Shown: positions 10,308-19,418, counted from the stretch's first letter. The stretch: DNA of 64,000 nt from Bacteroidetes bacterium RIFCSPLOWO2_12_FULL_37_12 (GCA_001769655.1 MEPC01000042.1:157125-221124), one strand, 5' to 3'. A program made the numbers and translations. Notes: a model not told the origin generated them from the sequence alone.

Positions 10308-12320
10308 CTATTGAAGCACTATTTTCTTTATATAAAATTTTTCTGTATCATAAATTTTTATAAAATATATTCCACTTGGAAATTTAGAAATGTCTATCTC
10401 AGTTAAAACTGGTTGTGTTAAATTGAATTTTGTGACTATTTTATTTGCAAGTAAACCGTAAATTTCTAAATTAACATTATTTTTTAATTTATTGTTATCA
10501 AATTCAATCTTTAATTTTCCGCTATTATGGATAGGATACGCCACAAAATACGAATTATAAGAATTTTCATCAAGCCCTGATGCAAAATCAGATAATGTCC
10601 GTTTATAAATACCCATAGAAGTCCCAGCATAAATATTTTGCCCGTTTATGGTAATTGAATTAAAATCTGTAAAACTGTATGTAATACCAGAATTCGCCTC
10701 AGCCCAACTGTTACCATTATTAGACGAAAAATAAATCCCATCTCCTGTACCAACAAAAATATATGAATCGCTTATGGCTAATGAATATATATTATCAGGT
10801 ATAGGTAACCCAGTATTCGCAGAAGCCCAACTGCTACCATTATTAGATGAAAAAATAACACCATCAAAATAATCTTTTGCAACAATCTTTGCTCCACTTA
10901 CAGCAAGTAAACCAACACCAAAAAAATCACCGTTATTACTCAATGCTGTCCAACTATCACCATTATTAGAAGATAAATATAACGCGTTATAAGCCCCTGC
11001 AAAAATGTTTGTCCCGCTAATAGCTAATGAACGGATGTTCCCAGACGGACCATTATTACTGACTGTAGCCCAACTACTTCCATTATTAGACGATAAAAAT
11101 ACTCCAAAACCAGTCCCCGCAAAAATGTTTGAACCATTTGTTGCTAACGACCATACAGTTTTATTTGTTAACCCATTATTAATTGAGGTCCAACTGTCAC
11201 CATTATTAGCCGATAAAAACACTCCGTCACCTTGAGTCCCTGCAAAAATGTTAGTTCCAATTATGACAATACTACGAACATTAAAATTTGTTGGCAAATA
11301 AATAGGGTGCCAAATAATACCATCGTCGGATGTTAAAAAAACCTTCCCCCCATCCCCCCCAGCAATAATGTTTTTTCCACTTATAGCTATTGAACGAATA
11401 TAATTTGATGACATCCCTGAACATACAGCATCCCAACTATTCCCATTGTTAGACGATAAAAAAATCGGGTCATTAGTAGCAGCAAAAACATTTGATTCGC
11501 TTATGATTAAAGAGTTGACAATAGTTGTAGTTAAACCGGTATTTACTTTAGTCCAATTACTGCCATCATTGGACGATAAAAATACTCCATCATCAGAAGT
11601 CCCCGCAAAAATGTTTGTACCACTAATAGCCAAGGTACGTACTTCGCCTAAACCTTTAGAAGACCAGTTGTTGCCATTATCAGAGGATAAAAACACTCCG
11701 CCTGTACCCCCAAGGAAAATATTAGGCCCGTTCGTAACTGCTGAAAGGTATGAATTTGGATTTGTTAAGCCGATATTGATTTTTGTCCAACTGTCTCCAT
11801 TATTGGACGATAAATATACATAGTTGGTATAATAAATAGCCGCAAAAATATTTGTCCCACTTGCAGCTAATGATTGAATAGTACGAAATATTAAATTGTT
11901 GTTTACGTCAGTCCAACTGTCTCCATTATTGGACGATAAAAATACCCCACCACCAAAAGTCCCCGCAAAAATGTTTGATCCGATTACAGCTAATGATTTG
12001 ACTTTTGTATTAGTTAATCCGTTGTTCACTGCTGTCCAACTGCTGCCATTATTGGACGATAAATACACACCATCGTAATTAGCAGCGAAAATGTTGGTCC
12101 CTATTGAAGCTAAATCAGTAACCCCAGTATTTAATACCTTAGTCCAAGTAGCACCATTATTAGTTGATAAAAGCACTGCGAACATAGAACCTGCAAAAAT
12201 ATTTGTTCCATTTACAGCAAAGCATCTAATATCACTACAATAACCATATTTAGGTTGCCATTGGGCATTTATTTTATTAATGCTCAGCGCAAAAACTGTA
12301 ATAAGTAGGAAGTTTCTCAT
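10308..12320 (-). CDS. Secreted BNR/PSII-stability-like repeat protein with T9SS tail
   Basis: 670 residues. Signal peptide MRNFLLITVFALSINKINA, then about 13 tandem repeats of ~42 residues. Each carries 'LSSNNGxSW' and 'SLAISGTNIFAGT'-like strands typical of BNR/Ycf48-type beta-propellers. A T9SS type A sorting domain closes it (YPIHNSGKLKIEF, NLEIYGLLANKI, SGIYFIKIYD). The repeats are similar enough at DNA level to leave long open frames on the opposite strand. It is predicted to be exported to the surface, with no enzymatic motif. It lies opposite to its neighbours, inside a region bracketed by two copies of a tatD segment, which suggests that it arrived as an insertion. Confidence 0.85.
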   Translation of the reverse strand: MRNFLLITVFALSINKINAQWQPKYGYCSDIRCFAVNGTNIFAGSMFAVLLSTNNGATWTKVLNTGVTDLASIGTNIFAANYDGVYLSSNNGSSWTAVNNGLTNTKVKSLAVIGSNIFAGTFGGGVFLSSNNGDSWTDVNNNLIFRTIQSLAASGTNIFAAIYYTNYVYLSSNNGDSWTKINIGLTNPNSYLSAVTNGPNIFLGGTGGVFLSSDNGNNWSSKGLGEVRTLAISGTNIFAGTSDDGVFLSSNDGSNWTKVNTGLTTTIVNSLIISESNVFAATNDPIFLSSNNGNSWDAVCSGMSSNYIRSIAISGKNIIAGGDGGKVFLTSDDGIIWHPIYLPTNFNVRSIVIIGTNIFAGTQGDGVFLSANNGDSWTSINNGLTNKTVWSLATNGSNIFAGTGFGVFLSSNNGSSWATVSNNGPSGNIRSLAISGTNIFAGAYNALYLSSNNGDSWTALSNNGDFFGVGLLAVSGAKIVAKDYFDGVIFSSNNGSSWASANTGLPIPDNIYSLAISDSYIFVGTGDGIYFSSNNGNSWAEANSGITYSFTDFNSITINGQNIYAGTSMGIYKRTLSDFASGLDENSYNSYFVAYPIHNSGKLKIEFDNNKLKNNVNLEIYGLLANKIVTKFNLTQPVLTEIDISKFPSGIYFIKIYDTEKFYIKKIVLQ

Positions 12321-12401
12321 TTAGTTAAAATAATTATTAATTAATTGTTTTTCGTCTTTCGTTTTATTATTGAGTGAATTCTATTTCCCATTTTTATATT
12401 A

Positions 12402-12409
12402 CAAAGATA
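12402..12409 (-). promoter_or_regulatory. Candidate -7 element for the BNR-repeat gene
   Basis: TATCTTTG read on the minus strand, a perfect TAnnTTTG, about 80 bp ahead of the ATG at 12320. The -33 region is only weakly matched. Confidence 0.4.
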
Positions 12410-12478
12410 ATTATTTTTTTATTATCAGAACAGTTTAGCAAAATATTTGTGGGCGTTTTAGTGATATTTCAAACATCA

Positions 12479-12657
12479 TACTTGAAACGGATTCACCCTA
12501 TCTGGCGCCTGTGCCATTCCGCGGAAAAAGGAATGAGCCGGCGTACTTAGTTTATGTGTTGAAAAAATTGGCAGAAGTAAAAGGAATAAGCGAAGGAGAA
12601 ATGGCGGAAATTACTTATCAGAACGGAAAAAAATTATTTTTTAAAAAAATGGCTCCC
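12479..12657 (+). pseudogene. 5'-truncated tatD fragment (copy B)
   Basis: The frame encodes ILETDSPYLAPVPFRGKR, then EPAYLVYVLKKLAEVKG and EMAEITYQNGKKLFF, which is the C-terminal ~60 residues of TatD. Homology starts sharply at 12479 and nothing TatD-like precedes it. The first 89 bp match the intact tatD at 88 of 89 positions; the rest has diverged but still aligns at protein level. No stop follows at the expected place, so the frame reads on into antisense kup sequence until 12792. It is a remnant with no expected function. Confidence 0.85.
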
Positions 12658-12659
12658 CC

Positions 12660-14594
12660 TCACTCCATTCTCTTCAGCGGCATTGTCGTTACAGGAGAAA
12701 TAATCAACGGAATTTTTTCAATGGTGACATCGCTGGTATCTAAACCGAATGTTTTAGTATCGGGCAAACCAATTCTTCTTAGCAGAAAATAAGAATTAAG
12801 GATAAAACCTTCCTTAAGAGAGAATTCATTTTCAATGGATAAAAAACGTTCCAGAATTACAAATTTAAAATCGGAGGGAAGTTTATATTTACTCAACGAC
12901 TTATAAGGACTACTGATATCCAGCTCTTTTTTTGCCACCATTTCTTCAATTACTTTTCTGAAAAGCAAATTCACCCGCGGCTGAATTCTGAATCCCAACC
13001 TGAAATTTATTCTGAATACTTTTTTGTCGAACATGGGGTCCACTGAATATTCCATAGTGTAAGGTTCATTGGTGCGGTCCACGTGAATAAACCAATAGAT
13101 GTCTGCCCGCTTAGGATTTCGGTTTATAATCGAGTAAATGATCCGCCGTTCTATCTGACGGGGATTGTTAGCACTGGTAAGATAAATGAGATTGGAAGCA
13201 TATTTTGAAATGGTATTATCATGGCTGAGGTCCACGAGGGTGGGAAGATGTTCGTTGATGTTTAAAAACACTACGAGTTTATTGAGAATTTTCCTACCGC
13301 GGTACCATACATACATGGTGAAAATAATAGCAAACACAATCAATAAGAACGCCCACGCTTGTTTAATTTTCAAGAGATTGGCAACAAAAAAACAGGATTC
13401 TACCGAAACAAAAACTATGAGTATCACTACTACTATCCACGTTGGAAATTTTTTCACGTACAATAAGTAGTAGGTCATCAGAAAGGTGGTCATCATCATC
13501 GCTATGGAAATATTAAACCCATAAGCGGCTTCCATGCGGGCTGACTCCTGAAAAAATAAAACAGCTCCCACACATCCTGCAAATAAAAACCAATTGATAC
13601 TCGGTATGTAAAGTTGCCCTTTGATATTTGTTGGGTATTTTATCAATACCCGTGGCCAGAAGTTGAGTGACACTGCTTCGCTGATGAGCGTGAAAGAACC
13701 GGTAATCAATGCCTGACTCGCAATGAATGTGGCCACTGTTGCAATACCAATTCCAATCCACAAAAACCAAAGAGGCATAATTTCATAGAAAGGGTTTGCT
13801 CCTAACAGATGTGTTTTTCCGGAACTTAGCATCCATGCACCCTGACCAAAATAATTTGCTATTAATGCGGCTTTCACAAACATCCACGATATTCGGATAT
13901 TTTTTCTTCCGCAATGGCCTAAGTCGGAGTACAATGCCTCAGCTCCTGTGGTTGCCAGAAATACGGAGCCCAATAACCAGAATCCGGCTGGATAATTTTT
14001 TAATAATTCATAAGCATAAACAGGATTAATTGCCTTCAAAATTTCAGGAACAAAAAAAACCTGGCGGATTCCCAAAACAAAAAGCATAGAAAACCATAGT
14101 AGCATGATTGGACCAAAAGCGGCACCGACTATTTTTGTTCCAAATTGCTGAAAAGCAAATAAAATAATAAGAATAAATATTACGATAGGTATAACGGGAA
14201 TGTCGGGCGAAATAATTTTAAGTCCTTCGATAGCAGAAGTTACTGAGATAGGCGGAGTGATTATACCATCTGCAAGCATGGTTCCAGCGCCAACAAACGC
14301 AGGAAAGTACAACCATTTGTGATGTTTCTTAACAAGCGCATATAATGAGAAAATGCCACCTTCCCCATGATTATCTGCCTGCAAGGTCAAGCTGATGTAT
14401 TTAAAGGTAGTTTGTATGGTGAGCGTCCAGAATACACAAGATAATCCTCCGTAAACCAATAATTCAGAAATTTCCCTTTCACCCATAATGGCTTTCAACA
14501 CGTAAAGCGGAGAGGTGCCTATGTCGCCGAAAATAATACCGAGAGTAATTAATACACCCGCTCCTGTTATTTTTTTATGAATGTCGTTTTGCAT
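12660..14594 (-). CDS. kup: KUP/HAK/KT-family potassium uptake protein
   Basis: 644 residues, normal for Kup. It imports K+ with H+ across the inner membrane. The N-terminus (GVLITLGIIFGDIGTSPLYVLKAI) carries the family signature GDIGTSPLY. About 12 hydrophobic segments run to residue ~435, with 'DNHGEGGIFSLYAL', 'ADGIITPPISV' and 'TGAEALYSDLGHCG' typical of the family. A cytosolic C-terminal domain of ~200 residues follows. The stop codon abuts the tatD fragment on the other strand. Confidence 0.95.
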   Translation of the reverse strand: MQNDIHKKITGAGVLITLGIIFGDIGTSPLYVLKAIMGEREISELLVYGGLSCVFWTLTIQTTFKYISLTLQADNHGEGGIFSLYALVKKHHKWLYFPAFVGAGTMLADGIITPPISVTSAIEGLKIISPDIPVIPIVIFILIILFAFQQFGTKIVGAAFGPIMLLWFSMLFVLGIRQVFFVPEILKAINPVYAYELLKNYPAGFWLLGSVFLATTGAEALYSDLGHCGRKNIRISWMFVKAALIANYFGQGAWMLSSGKTHLLGANPFYEIMPLWFLWIGIGIATVATFIASQALITGSFTLISEAVSLNFWPRVLIKYPTNIKGQLYIPSINWFLFAGCVGAVLFFQESARMEAAYGFNISIAMMMTTFLMTYYLLYVKKFPTWIVVVILIVFVSVESCFFVANLLKIKQAWAFLLIVFAIIFTMYVWYRGRKILNKLVVFLNINEHLPTLVDLSHDNTISKYASNLIYLTSANNPRQIERRIIYSIINRNPKRADIYWFIHVDRTNEPYTMEYSVDPMFDKKVFRINFRLGFRIQPRVNLLFRKVIEEMVAKKELDISSPYKSLSKYKLPSDFKFVILERFLSIENEFSLKEGFILNSYFLLRRIGLPDTKTFGLDTSDVTIEKIPLIISPVTTMPLKRME

Positions 14595-14608
14595 GGAAAG
14601 GAAGGGGG

Positions 14609-14616
14609 CAAATATA
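14609..14616 (-). promoter_or_regulatory. Candidate -7 element for kup, TATATTTG
   Basis: Perfect TAnnTTTG on the minus strand, 14 bp before the kup ATG. No good TTTG lies at the matching -33 distance. Confidence 0.35.
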
Positions 14617-14671
14617 GGATATTCAAGCGGAATGGGGAATTGAGGTAAAGAAAAGTAGAACTTTAATTTTT

Positions 14672-14695
14672 CCTTATACCCTATACCTTTATACC
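14672..14695. repeat. TATACC word repeat
   Basis: 'CCTTATACCCTATACC' followed by 'TTTATACC'. The same words recur at 22484-22500 (inverted), 38768-38787 and 40589-40640, so this is a dispersed intergenic family. Confidence 0.6.
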
Positions 14696-14706
14696 GTTAA
14701 ATCTAC

Positions 14707-14736
14707 TTGGTTATTAAAATAAGAATTGTAATTTTG
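14707..14736 (+). promoter_or_regulatory. Promoter of tRNA-Ser
   Basis: TTG (14707-14709), a 19-bp spacer, then TAATTTTG (14729-14736). The start site would fall a few bases before the tRNA. This is a textbook Bacteroidota promoter. Confidence 0.7.
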
Positions 14737-14748
14737 CCCTTCGTTTCA

Positions 14749-14835
14749 GGAGAGATGCCAGAGTGGCCGATTGGGCATGCCTGGAAAGCATGTGTACCTG
14801 CAAGGGTACCCAGGGTTCGAATCCCTGTCTCTCCG
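14749..14835 (+). tRNA. tRNA-Ser(GGA)
   Basis: Acceptor arms GGAGAGA and TCTCTCC pair perfectly, with discriminator G at 14835. The anticodon stem CATGC/GCATG encloses loop CTGGAAA, anticodon GGA, which reads UCC/UCU. The long variable arm (TGTACC, loop, GGGTACC) is the class II feature expected for tRNA-Ser. The T arm is CAGGG-TTCGAAT-CCCTG. CCA is not encoded. Confidence 0.95.
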
Positions 14836-14845
14836 CTGTATTATT

Positions 14846-14865
14846 GGCAAACACACAGGTTCGCC
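14846..14865. repeat. Dispersed hairpin, GGCAAACACACAGGTTCGCC
   Basis: Imperfect 7-bp stem between the convergent tRNA-Ser and rplQ. It is related to the element at 17590-17609 (about 17 of 20 bases). It may act as a terminator, but there is no T-run. Confidence 0.55.
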
Positions 14866-14866
14866 A

Positions 14867-15346
14867 CTACTTAGCGTTTTCTACTTTTTCTGTTTGTTTT
14901 GCTTCAGCTTTCTGTTCCGTTTTTCCTTTTGACCTTCTCGTTTTCTTACGTTTTGCCTTTGCCTTGCCGGTTTCTGCGGTAGGAAGTTGAGCAAAATCAA
15001 CCAGTTCAATCAGGCAAAGATGTGCACTGTCACCCGGGCGGGTGCGTGTTTTTAAAATCCTGGTATATCCTCCCGGGCGGTTTATTACCTTCCCGGAAAT
15101 ACTTGCAAATAATTCTTTAACGGCATACTTGTCACCTAATTTTGAAAATACAACCCTGCGCGAATGTGTGGTGTCGGTCTTAGAACAGGTGAGTATGGGT
15201 TCAATAAATCTCCTCAGCGACTTTGCCTTTGCTTCAGTGGTCTCTATGCGCTTGTATTTTATGAGCGAACAGGCAAGGTTAGATAATAAAGCCGAACGGT
15301 GCCCGGCTTTACGGCTGAGGTGTTTAAATTTATTTAGGTGTCTCAT
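14867..15346 (-). CDS. rplQ: 50S ribosomal protein L17
   Basis: 159 residues. The N-terminus MRHLNKFKHLSRKAGHRSA is the L17 signature, followed by 'LACSLIKYKRIETTEAKAKSLRRFIEPI' split across the core. The C-terminal ~45 residues are Lys/Glu/Ala-rich and extend past the E. coli length, as is common in Bacteroidota. L17 binds 23S rRNA near the peptide exit. It is the last gene of the alpha operon, 2 bp after rpoA. Confidence 0.96.
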   Translation of the reverse strand: MRHLNKFKHLSRKAGHRSALLSNLACSLIKYKRIETTEAKAKSLRRFIEPILTCSKTDTTHSRRVVFSKLGDKYAVKELFASISGKVINRPGGYTRILKTRTRPGDSAHLCLIELVDFAQLPTAETGKAKAKRKKTRRSKGKTEQKAEAKQTEKVENAK

Positions 15347-15348
15347 GA

Positions 15349-16335
15349 TTATTCTTCGTCCAGTTTATATTTTGTGATATCCATACCAAAGGAAAGCCCT
15401 TTGGTTTTAACCAATTCTTCCAACTCGGAGAGTGATTTTTTACCAAAATTTCTGAATTTTAACATATCACCGATATCAAATGTCACTAACTCAGCAAGCG
15501 TTTTGATATCAGCGGCTTTTAAACAATTGTACGCTCTTACGGAAAGGTCAAGATCGCTCAGAGGTGTTTTCAGCACTTTCCGCATGTGAAGGAAGTTTTC
15601 ATCCACTGGAGCAAGAATTTCATCTTTCTCAAATTCCATGGTAATATTTTTATCTGAAATCAAAAGGAAGTGTTTTATCAAAATACTTGCGGCTCCTTTT
15701 AATGCCTCTTCGGGATGAATGGAACCATCGGTTAAAATCTCAATTATGAGTTTCTCGTAGTCAGTTTTTTGCTCAACCCTGAAATTTTCTACTTTATATT
15801 TTACATTTTTAATTGGAGTGAAAACAGAATCAATGGCTATAGTTCCCAGCGATTGGTCGGGCTTTTTGTTTTCTTCTGCCGGTACATAGCCCCTTCCTTT
15901 TTCTATAGTTAATTCCAATTCAAAATTTACAAAGGGTTCCATGTGACAAATAACCATATCGGGATTCAGAATCTGGTAAGCATTGGTATGCTTGGCTATA
16001 TCTCCGGCCGTAAAAGCAGTCATGTTTTTTATAGAAACATAAATTTTATCGTTGGAGTCCAGAATTTTTTTAAACCGTACTTGTTTAAGGTTCAAAATTA
16101 TTTCGGTCAAATCCTCTACAACCCCCTCGATGGTAGTAAACTCATGCAGAATGTTGTTTACTTTAATGGAAGTGATTGCATATCCTTCAAGAGATGATAA
16201 TAAAATCCTTCTAAGGGCATTGCCAACCGTAATACCATATCCTTTTTCCAAGGGTTTAAATTCGAATATGCCATGAAAGTCGTCTGCTTTCTCCATAACA
16301 ACTTTTTCGGGCATCTGGAATGTGAAAAGAGCCAT
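15349..16335 (-). CDS. rpoA: DNA-directed RNA polymerase subunit alpha
   Basis: 328 residues, the normal length. The N-terminal dimerisation domain carries '[25 protein letters not shown]', shown here in pieces: [12 protein letters not shown] and [10 protein letters not shown] linker leads to the C-terminal domain (~255-320: [23 protein letters not shown]-like [10 protein letters not shown]) that binds UP elements and activators. It sits between rpsD and rplQ as in other Bacteroidota. Confidence 0.98.
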   Translation of the reverse strand: MALFTFQMPEKVVMEKADDFHGIFEFKPLEKGYGITVGNALRRILLSSLEGYAITSIKVNNILHEFTTIEGVVEDLTEIILNLKQVRFKKILDSNDKIYVSIKNMTAFTAGDIAKHTNAYQILNPDMVICHMEPFVNFELELTIEKGRGYVPAEENKKPDQSLGTIAIDSVFTPIKNVKYKVENFRVEQKTDYEKLIIEILTDGSIHPEEALKGAASILIKHFLLISDKNITMEFEKDEILAPVDENFLHMRKVLKTPLSDLDLSVRAYNCLKAADIKTLAELVTFDIGDMLKFRNFGKKSLSELEELVKTKGLSFGMDITKYKLDEE

Positions 16336-16369
16336 AGTTTTTTTTGATTATTGATTTGTTGAATTATTA

Positions 16370-16430
16370 ATATTTGTTTATTGATTAATGAGCAATGAAT
16401 AGTGCTTAATGATCAATGTCCAATGACCTA
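16370..16430. repeat. AATGA-word low-complexity spacer
   Basis: The 98-bp rpoA-rpsD gap holds repeated words 'AATGA', 'CAATG' and 'TCAATGTCCAATGACC'. The words resemble those before the Crp gene at 47328-47378. No gene or terminator is seen. Confidence 0.4.
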
Positions 16431-16433
16431 TTA

Positions 16434-17042
16434 CTATTTTGAATACAATTCGACGATTAAATGTTCTTTAATGGTTTCGGGGATCATTTCTCTTTCGGGT
16501 GCCATGACGAATGTACCCTGATATTTTTCAGCATCCCAACTTAACCATGGAAATTTATTTCCGGGTGCGTTTACATTTACAGAATTGTTGATACTTTCCA
16601 ATGCTTTCGATCTTTCTCTGACCGAAATTAAATCGCCGGGTTTTAAAATATACGATGGGACATTTACGATATCCCCGTTTACTAAAATATGCCTGTGAGA
16701 AACGAGCTGTCTCGAAGCGCGTCTTGTGGGGGCTACGCCCAATCTGAATATTGTGTTATCGAGCCGTGATTCTAATAATTTTAACAGGTTCGCGCCTGTC
16801 ATTCCCTTCATGTGTGACGCTTTATTAAAAAAAATCCTGAATTGTCTTTCCAACACCCCATACGTATATTTTGCTTTTTGCTTTTCCACCAACTGTACCG
16901 CATATTCGGATTGCTTGGATTTTTTCGTTTTTCCATGCATACCCGGTGGATAATTCTTTTTTTCCAATGTCGGATGTTGCCCGAATATGGGTTCTTTTAA
17001 TCTTCGAGATACTCGTAAACGGGGTCCTATGTATTTTGCCAT
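16434..17042 (-). CDS. rpsD: 30S ribosomal protein S4
   Basis: 202 residues. The N-terminus MAKYIGPRLRVSRRLKEPIFG and the S4 RNA-binding domain ('SRLDNTIFRLGVAPTRRASRQ', 'HRHILVNGDIVNVPSYILKPGD', quoted here as family landmarks in the core) are clear. S4 nucleates 16S rRNA assembly and commonly autoregulates the alpha operon; no leader target was identified here. It lies between rpsK and rpoA. Confidence 0.97.
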   Translation of the reverse strand: MAKYIGPRLRVSRRLKEPIFGQHPTLEKKNYPPGMHGKTKKSKQSEYAVQLVEKQKAKYTYGVLERQFRIFFNKASHMKGMTGANLLKLLESRLDNTIFRLGVAPTRRASRQLVSHRHILVNGDIVNVPSYILKPGDLISVRERSKALESINNSVNVNAPGNKFPWLSWDAEKYQGTFVMAPEREMIPETIKEHLIVELYSK

Positions 17043-17085
17043 GCTACTAAGGGAATAAGGTTAATTGTTTTATAAATATTAAATG

Positions 17086-17502
17086 CTAAACTCTTCTCCT
17101 TTTTGGAGGTCTGCAACCGTTATGCGGTAATGGGGTAATGTCCTTAATGGATGTTATCTCAATACCGGAGGTTTGTAATGTACGAATTGCTGATTCTCTG
17201 CCTGCGCCGGGTCCTTTTACAAAAACCATTGCTTTCTTTAAGCCCAAATCATGGGCTTTTTTTGCACAATCACTGGATGCCTGAAGCGCGGCGTAAGGCG
17301 TATTTTTTTTAGAACCCCTGAATCCCATTTTTCCTGCCGATGACCATGAAATTACTTGTCCCGCATTATTGGTAATCGAAATGATAATATTATTAAATGT
17401 AGATTGAATGAAAACTTTTCCGGTTGGTTCCACTACCACTACTCTTTTTCTGGATTTGTCTTTTACTTTTTCTTTGGTTTGTTTTTCGGATTGCTCTGCC
17501 AT
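17086..17502 (-). CDS. rpsK: 30S ribosomal protein S11
   Basis: 138 residues. After a Lys-rich 20-residue extension come '[18 protein letters not shown]', '[19 protein letters not shown]-like', '[14 protein letters not shown]' and the conserved C-terminus '[15 protein letters not shown]'. S11 forms part of the platform near the mRNA exit. It follows rpsM after a 116-bp gap that holds two hairpin repeats. Confidence 0.97.
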   Translation of the reverse strand: MAEQSEKQTKEKVKDKSRKRVVVVEPTGKVFIQSTFNNIIISITNNAGQVISWSSAGKMGFRGSKKNTPYAALQASSDCAKKAHDLGLKKAMVFVKGPGAGRESAIRTLQTSGIEITSIKDITPLPHNGCRPPKRRRV

Positions 17503-17515
17503 GTTACGAATATGA

Positions 17516-17576
17516 AACCCCTACGGGGTTGGGTTTAATTGATTAATATTATAATAATGGAACCCCTACGGGGTTC
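17516..17576. repeat. Two AACCCCTACGGGGTT hairpins
   Basis: The 15-nt palindrome (6-bp stem, TAC loop) occurs at 17516-17530 and 17561-17575, the second extended to GAACCCC/GGGGTTC. It sits between rpsM and rpsK. It is probably a dispersed intergenic hairpin; attenuation or mRNA stabilisation is possible. Confidence 0.75.
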
Positions 17577-17589
17577 GAATATAATAAAA

Positions 17590-17609
17590 GGCATACACAT
17601 AGGTTTGCC
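17590..17609. repeat. Dispersed hairpin, GGCATACACATAGGTTTGCC
   Basis: Ten bp after the rpsM stop. It is a second member of the element at 14846-14865. With flanking bases it forms AAAGGCA/TGCCTTT, a 7-bp stem. Confidence 0.6.
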
Positions 17610-17618
17610 TTTACACTG

Positions 17619-18002
17619 TTATTTCTTGGCGGCTACCTTTTTCTTTCCTGCGACTGTTTTCCTTTTCCCTTTTCTGGTTCTGGCGTTATTACGGGTTCTT
17701 TGACCACGTACCGGAAGACCCTTTCTATGCCGCTGTCCCCTGTAACATCCTATATCCATTAACCTTTTAATATTTAATTGAACTTCCGATCTTAACGCAC
17801 CTTCTACAGTGTATTCATCGCTAATAATTTTTCGGATGGCACTCCCTTCCTCGTCACTCCAGTCCTTCACTTTTTTGTCGCGGCTGACTCCGGCTTTGTC
17901 TAAGATTTTCTGAGCCAAGCTTTTTCCAACACCATACAGGTATGCTAAAGCTATTTCTCCTCTTTTAGTATCTGGGATGTTTATTCCGGAAACGCGTGCC
18001 AT
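17619..18002 (-). CDS. rpsM: 30S ribosomal protein S13
   Basis: 127 residues. [21 protein letters not shown] is followed by '[12 protein letters not shown]', '[20 protein letters not shown]' and a basic C-terminal tail. S13 contacts the P-site tRNA and bridges to the large subunit. It lies 83 bp after rpmJ in the standard order. Confidence 0.97.
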   Translation of the reverse strand: MARVSGINIPDTKRGEIALAYLYGVGKSLAQKILDKAGVSRDKKVKDWSDEEGSAIRKIISDEYTVEGALRSEVQLNIKRLMDIGCYRGQRHRKGLPVRGQRTRNNARTRKGKRKTVAGKKKVAAKK

Positions 18003-18085
18003 GTTTTAATTTTTTAATTGTTTAATAATTTATAATTTTTTGAATAATTCGTCATTCCAATTCCTGAACTCTTATAACCAAACCC

Positions 18086-18202
18086 TTACCTTTGTCTTTG
18101 TTTGAACTTTGGATTTTTTTTATTAATAATATACAATCTGCCTTTCCTTCTGACAACTATGCAGCCAACACTGCGTTTTTTAATGGATGATCTTACTTTC
18201 AT
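18086..18202 (-). CDS. rpmJ: 50S ribosomal protein L36, zinc-free type
   Basis: 38 residues starting at the ATG at 18202: [20 protein letters not shown], then [18 protein letters not shown]. Length and the KVRxSxKK start identify L36. Of the four zinc ligands of the C+ form (C11, C14, C27, H33) only the Cys at 14 remains, so this is the C- form that does not bind zinc. It sits between infA and rpsM. Confidence 0.95.
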   Translation of the reverse strand: MKVRSSIKKRSVGCIVVRRKGRLYIINKKNPKFKQRQR

Positions 18203-18245
18203 TGTTTAAAAAAATTTCGCAAAGATACAAAATTTAAATAAATTA

Positions 18246-18464
18246 TTAATTATACCGGAATGTTATCCTACCCCTGTTTAAATCGTATGGTGACATTTCT
18301 ACAGAAACCCTATCGCCTGGCAATATTTTTATGTAGTGCATCCTCATTTTTCCGGAAATATGGGCTATAACAATATGCCCGTTTTCAAGTTTTACACGGA
18401 ACATGGCATTCGACAACGCTTCAACGATAGTACCGTCTTGTTTAACAGAGAGTTGTTTAGCCAT
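18246..18464 (-). CDS. infA: Translation initiation factor IF-1
   Basis: 72 residues from the ATG at 18464, the canonical IF-1 length. The longer frame from 18524 is rejected. [20 protein letters not shown] leads into an OB fold with '[20 protein letters not shown]' and '[21 protein letters not shown]'. IF-1 occupies the A site during initiation. It lies 152 bp after map, a longer gap than elsewhere in the operon, containing an A-rich stretch and a hairpin. Confidence 0.96.
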   Translation of the reverse strand: MAKQLSVKQDGTIVEALSNAMFRVKLENGHIVIAHISGKMRMHYIKILPGDRVSVEMSPYDLNRGRITFRYN

Positions 18465-18486
18465 ATATTCCTGTTTTCCTTTAATC

Positions 18487-18538
18487 AAACCTTCAAGGTT
18501 AGCCGGCACTTCAATTCCATGCAATACCTTGAAGGTTT
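18487..18538 (-). promoter_or_regulatory. Inverted repeat in the infA leader
   Basis: Perfect 13-bp arms AAACCTTCAAGGT (18487-18499) and ACCTTGAAGGTTT (18526-18538) around a 26-nt loop, ending 23 nt before the infA start codon. On the transcript this would form a stable hairpin between map and infA. A regulatory role is inference. Confidence 0.55.
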
Positions 18539-18615
18539 TTTTTATAACTTTTTCCTTTTTTTTCTTTTTTACATATTTTCCTGTCGTTCCTTTTTCCTTT
18601 TTATATACTTTCCTG

Positions 18616-19410
18616 TCAAACCATTTGTGCTACCTCAACCAGTGCCTCTGTTTTTTCAATATATGAAAAGGTGGTCAAAATTTCTGGTGTTCCTTTTCTA
18701 ACTACTACCGTATGCTCAAAATGAGCAGATGGTTTACCGTCTTTTGTTTTAATAGTCCAACCGTCCTTTTCTCTGAAAACATCCTTAGTCCCCATGTTAA
18801 TCATGGGTTCAATCGCTATAACCAATCCGTCTCCCATCTTGTTTCCTTTACCCCTGTTGCCATAATTTGGAACCTCCGGGTCTTCATGCAGGTTTCTACC
18901 TACGCCATGTCCTACTAAATCTCTTACTATCCCATATCCGAAAGGTAAAATATATGATTGAACAGCAAATCCTATATCCCCAACCCTATTTCCTGAAACA
19001 GCCATCTCAATTCCTTTTAATAACGATTCTTTAGTAACCGTAAGCAACTTACTGATTTCGGGGTTAATTTCTCCTACCGTAAATGTATAAGCCGAGTCGC
19101 CAAAAAAATCATTCAATTTCACACCGCAATCAATAGAAACAATATCCCCTTCTTTTAAAAAATAGTCACCGGGAATTCCGTGAACTACCATATCGTTAAC
19201 TGAAACACAAATAGAATTTGGAAATCCCCTGTAATTTTTGAACGCCGGAAACGCATGATTATCCCGGATAAACTCATCGGCTCTGGCATCCAGTTCTATT
19301 GTCCTGACTCCTGGTAGCGCTATTTTTCCTATTTCTGCCAGGGCTTTTGAAACCAGGTCACAACTTATTCTAATTCCCTCAATTTCTTCTTCTGTTTTAA
19401 AAAAAATCAT
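18616..19410 (-). CDS. map: Methionine aminopeptidase, type I
   Basis: 264 residues. It removes initiator methionine from new proteins. The metal ligands of the pita-bread fold are visible: '[19 protein letters not shown]' (two Asp), '[18 protein letters not shown]' (His), 'AIEPMIN' (Glu) and 'FEHTVVV' (Glu), plus substrate His in 'MVVHGIPG'. It lies 8 bp after secY, as is usual. Confidence 0.97.
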   Translation of the reverse strand: MIFFKTEEEIEGIRISCDLVSKALAEIGKIALPGVRTIELDARADEFIRDNHAFPAFKNYRGFPNSICVSVNDMVVHGIPGDYFLKEGDIVSIDCGVKLNDFFGDSAYTFTVGEINPEISKLLTVTKESLLKGIEMAVSGNRVGDIGFAVQSYILPFGYGIVRDLVGHGVGRNLHEDPEVPNYGNRGKGNKMGDGLVIAIEPMINMGTKDVFREKDGWTIKTKDGKPSAHFEHTVVVRKGTPEILTTFSYIEKTEALVEVAQMV

Positions 19411-19418
19411 GTTCTGTG

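Noticed and set aside
11005-12078. Forward ORFs opposite the BNR-repeat gene
   Set aside because: They are antisense images of the repeats, with no start signal or family similarity. The minus-strand frame has a signal peptide and a T9SS tail.
12511-12792. A 93-residue forward ORF
   Set aside because: Its first half is the truncated tatD tail and its second half is antisense to kup, so it is reported as a pseudogene fragment.
14846-14865. Rho-independent terminator for tRNA-Ser and rplQ
   Set aside because: The stem has a mismatch and lacks a T-run, and a related element occurs after rpsM. Listed as a dispersed hairpin instead.
14763-14990. A 75-residue ORF across the tRNA-Ser
   Set aside because: It reads through the tRNA and antisense to rplQ.
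18465-18524. N-terminal extension of IF-1
   Set aside because: IF-1 is a conserved ~72-residue protein starting MAK; the extension would cover the leader hairpin.
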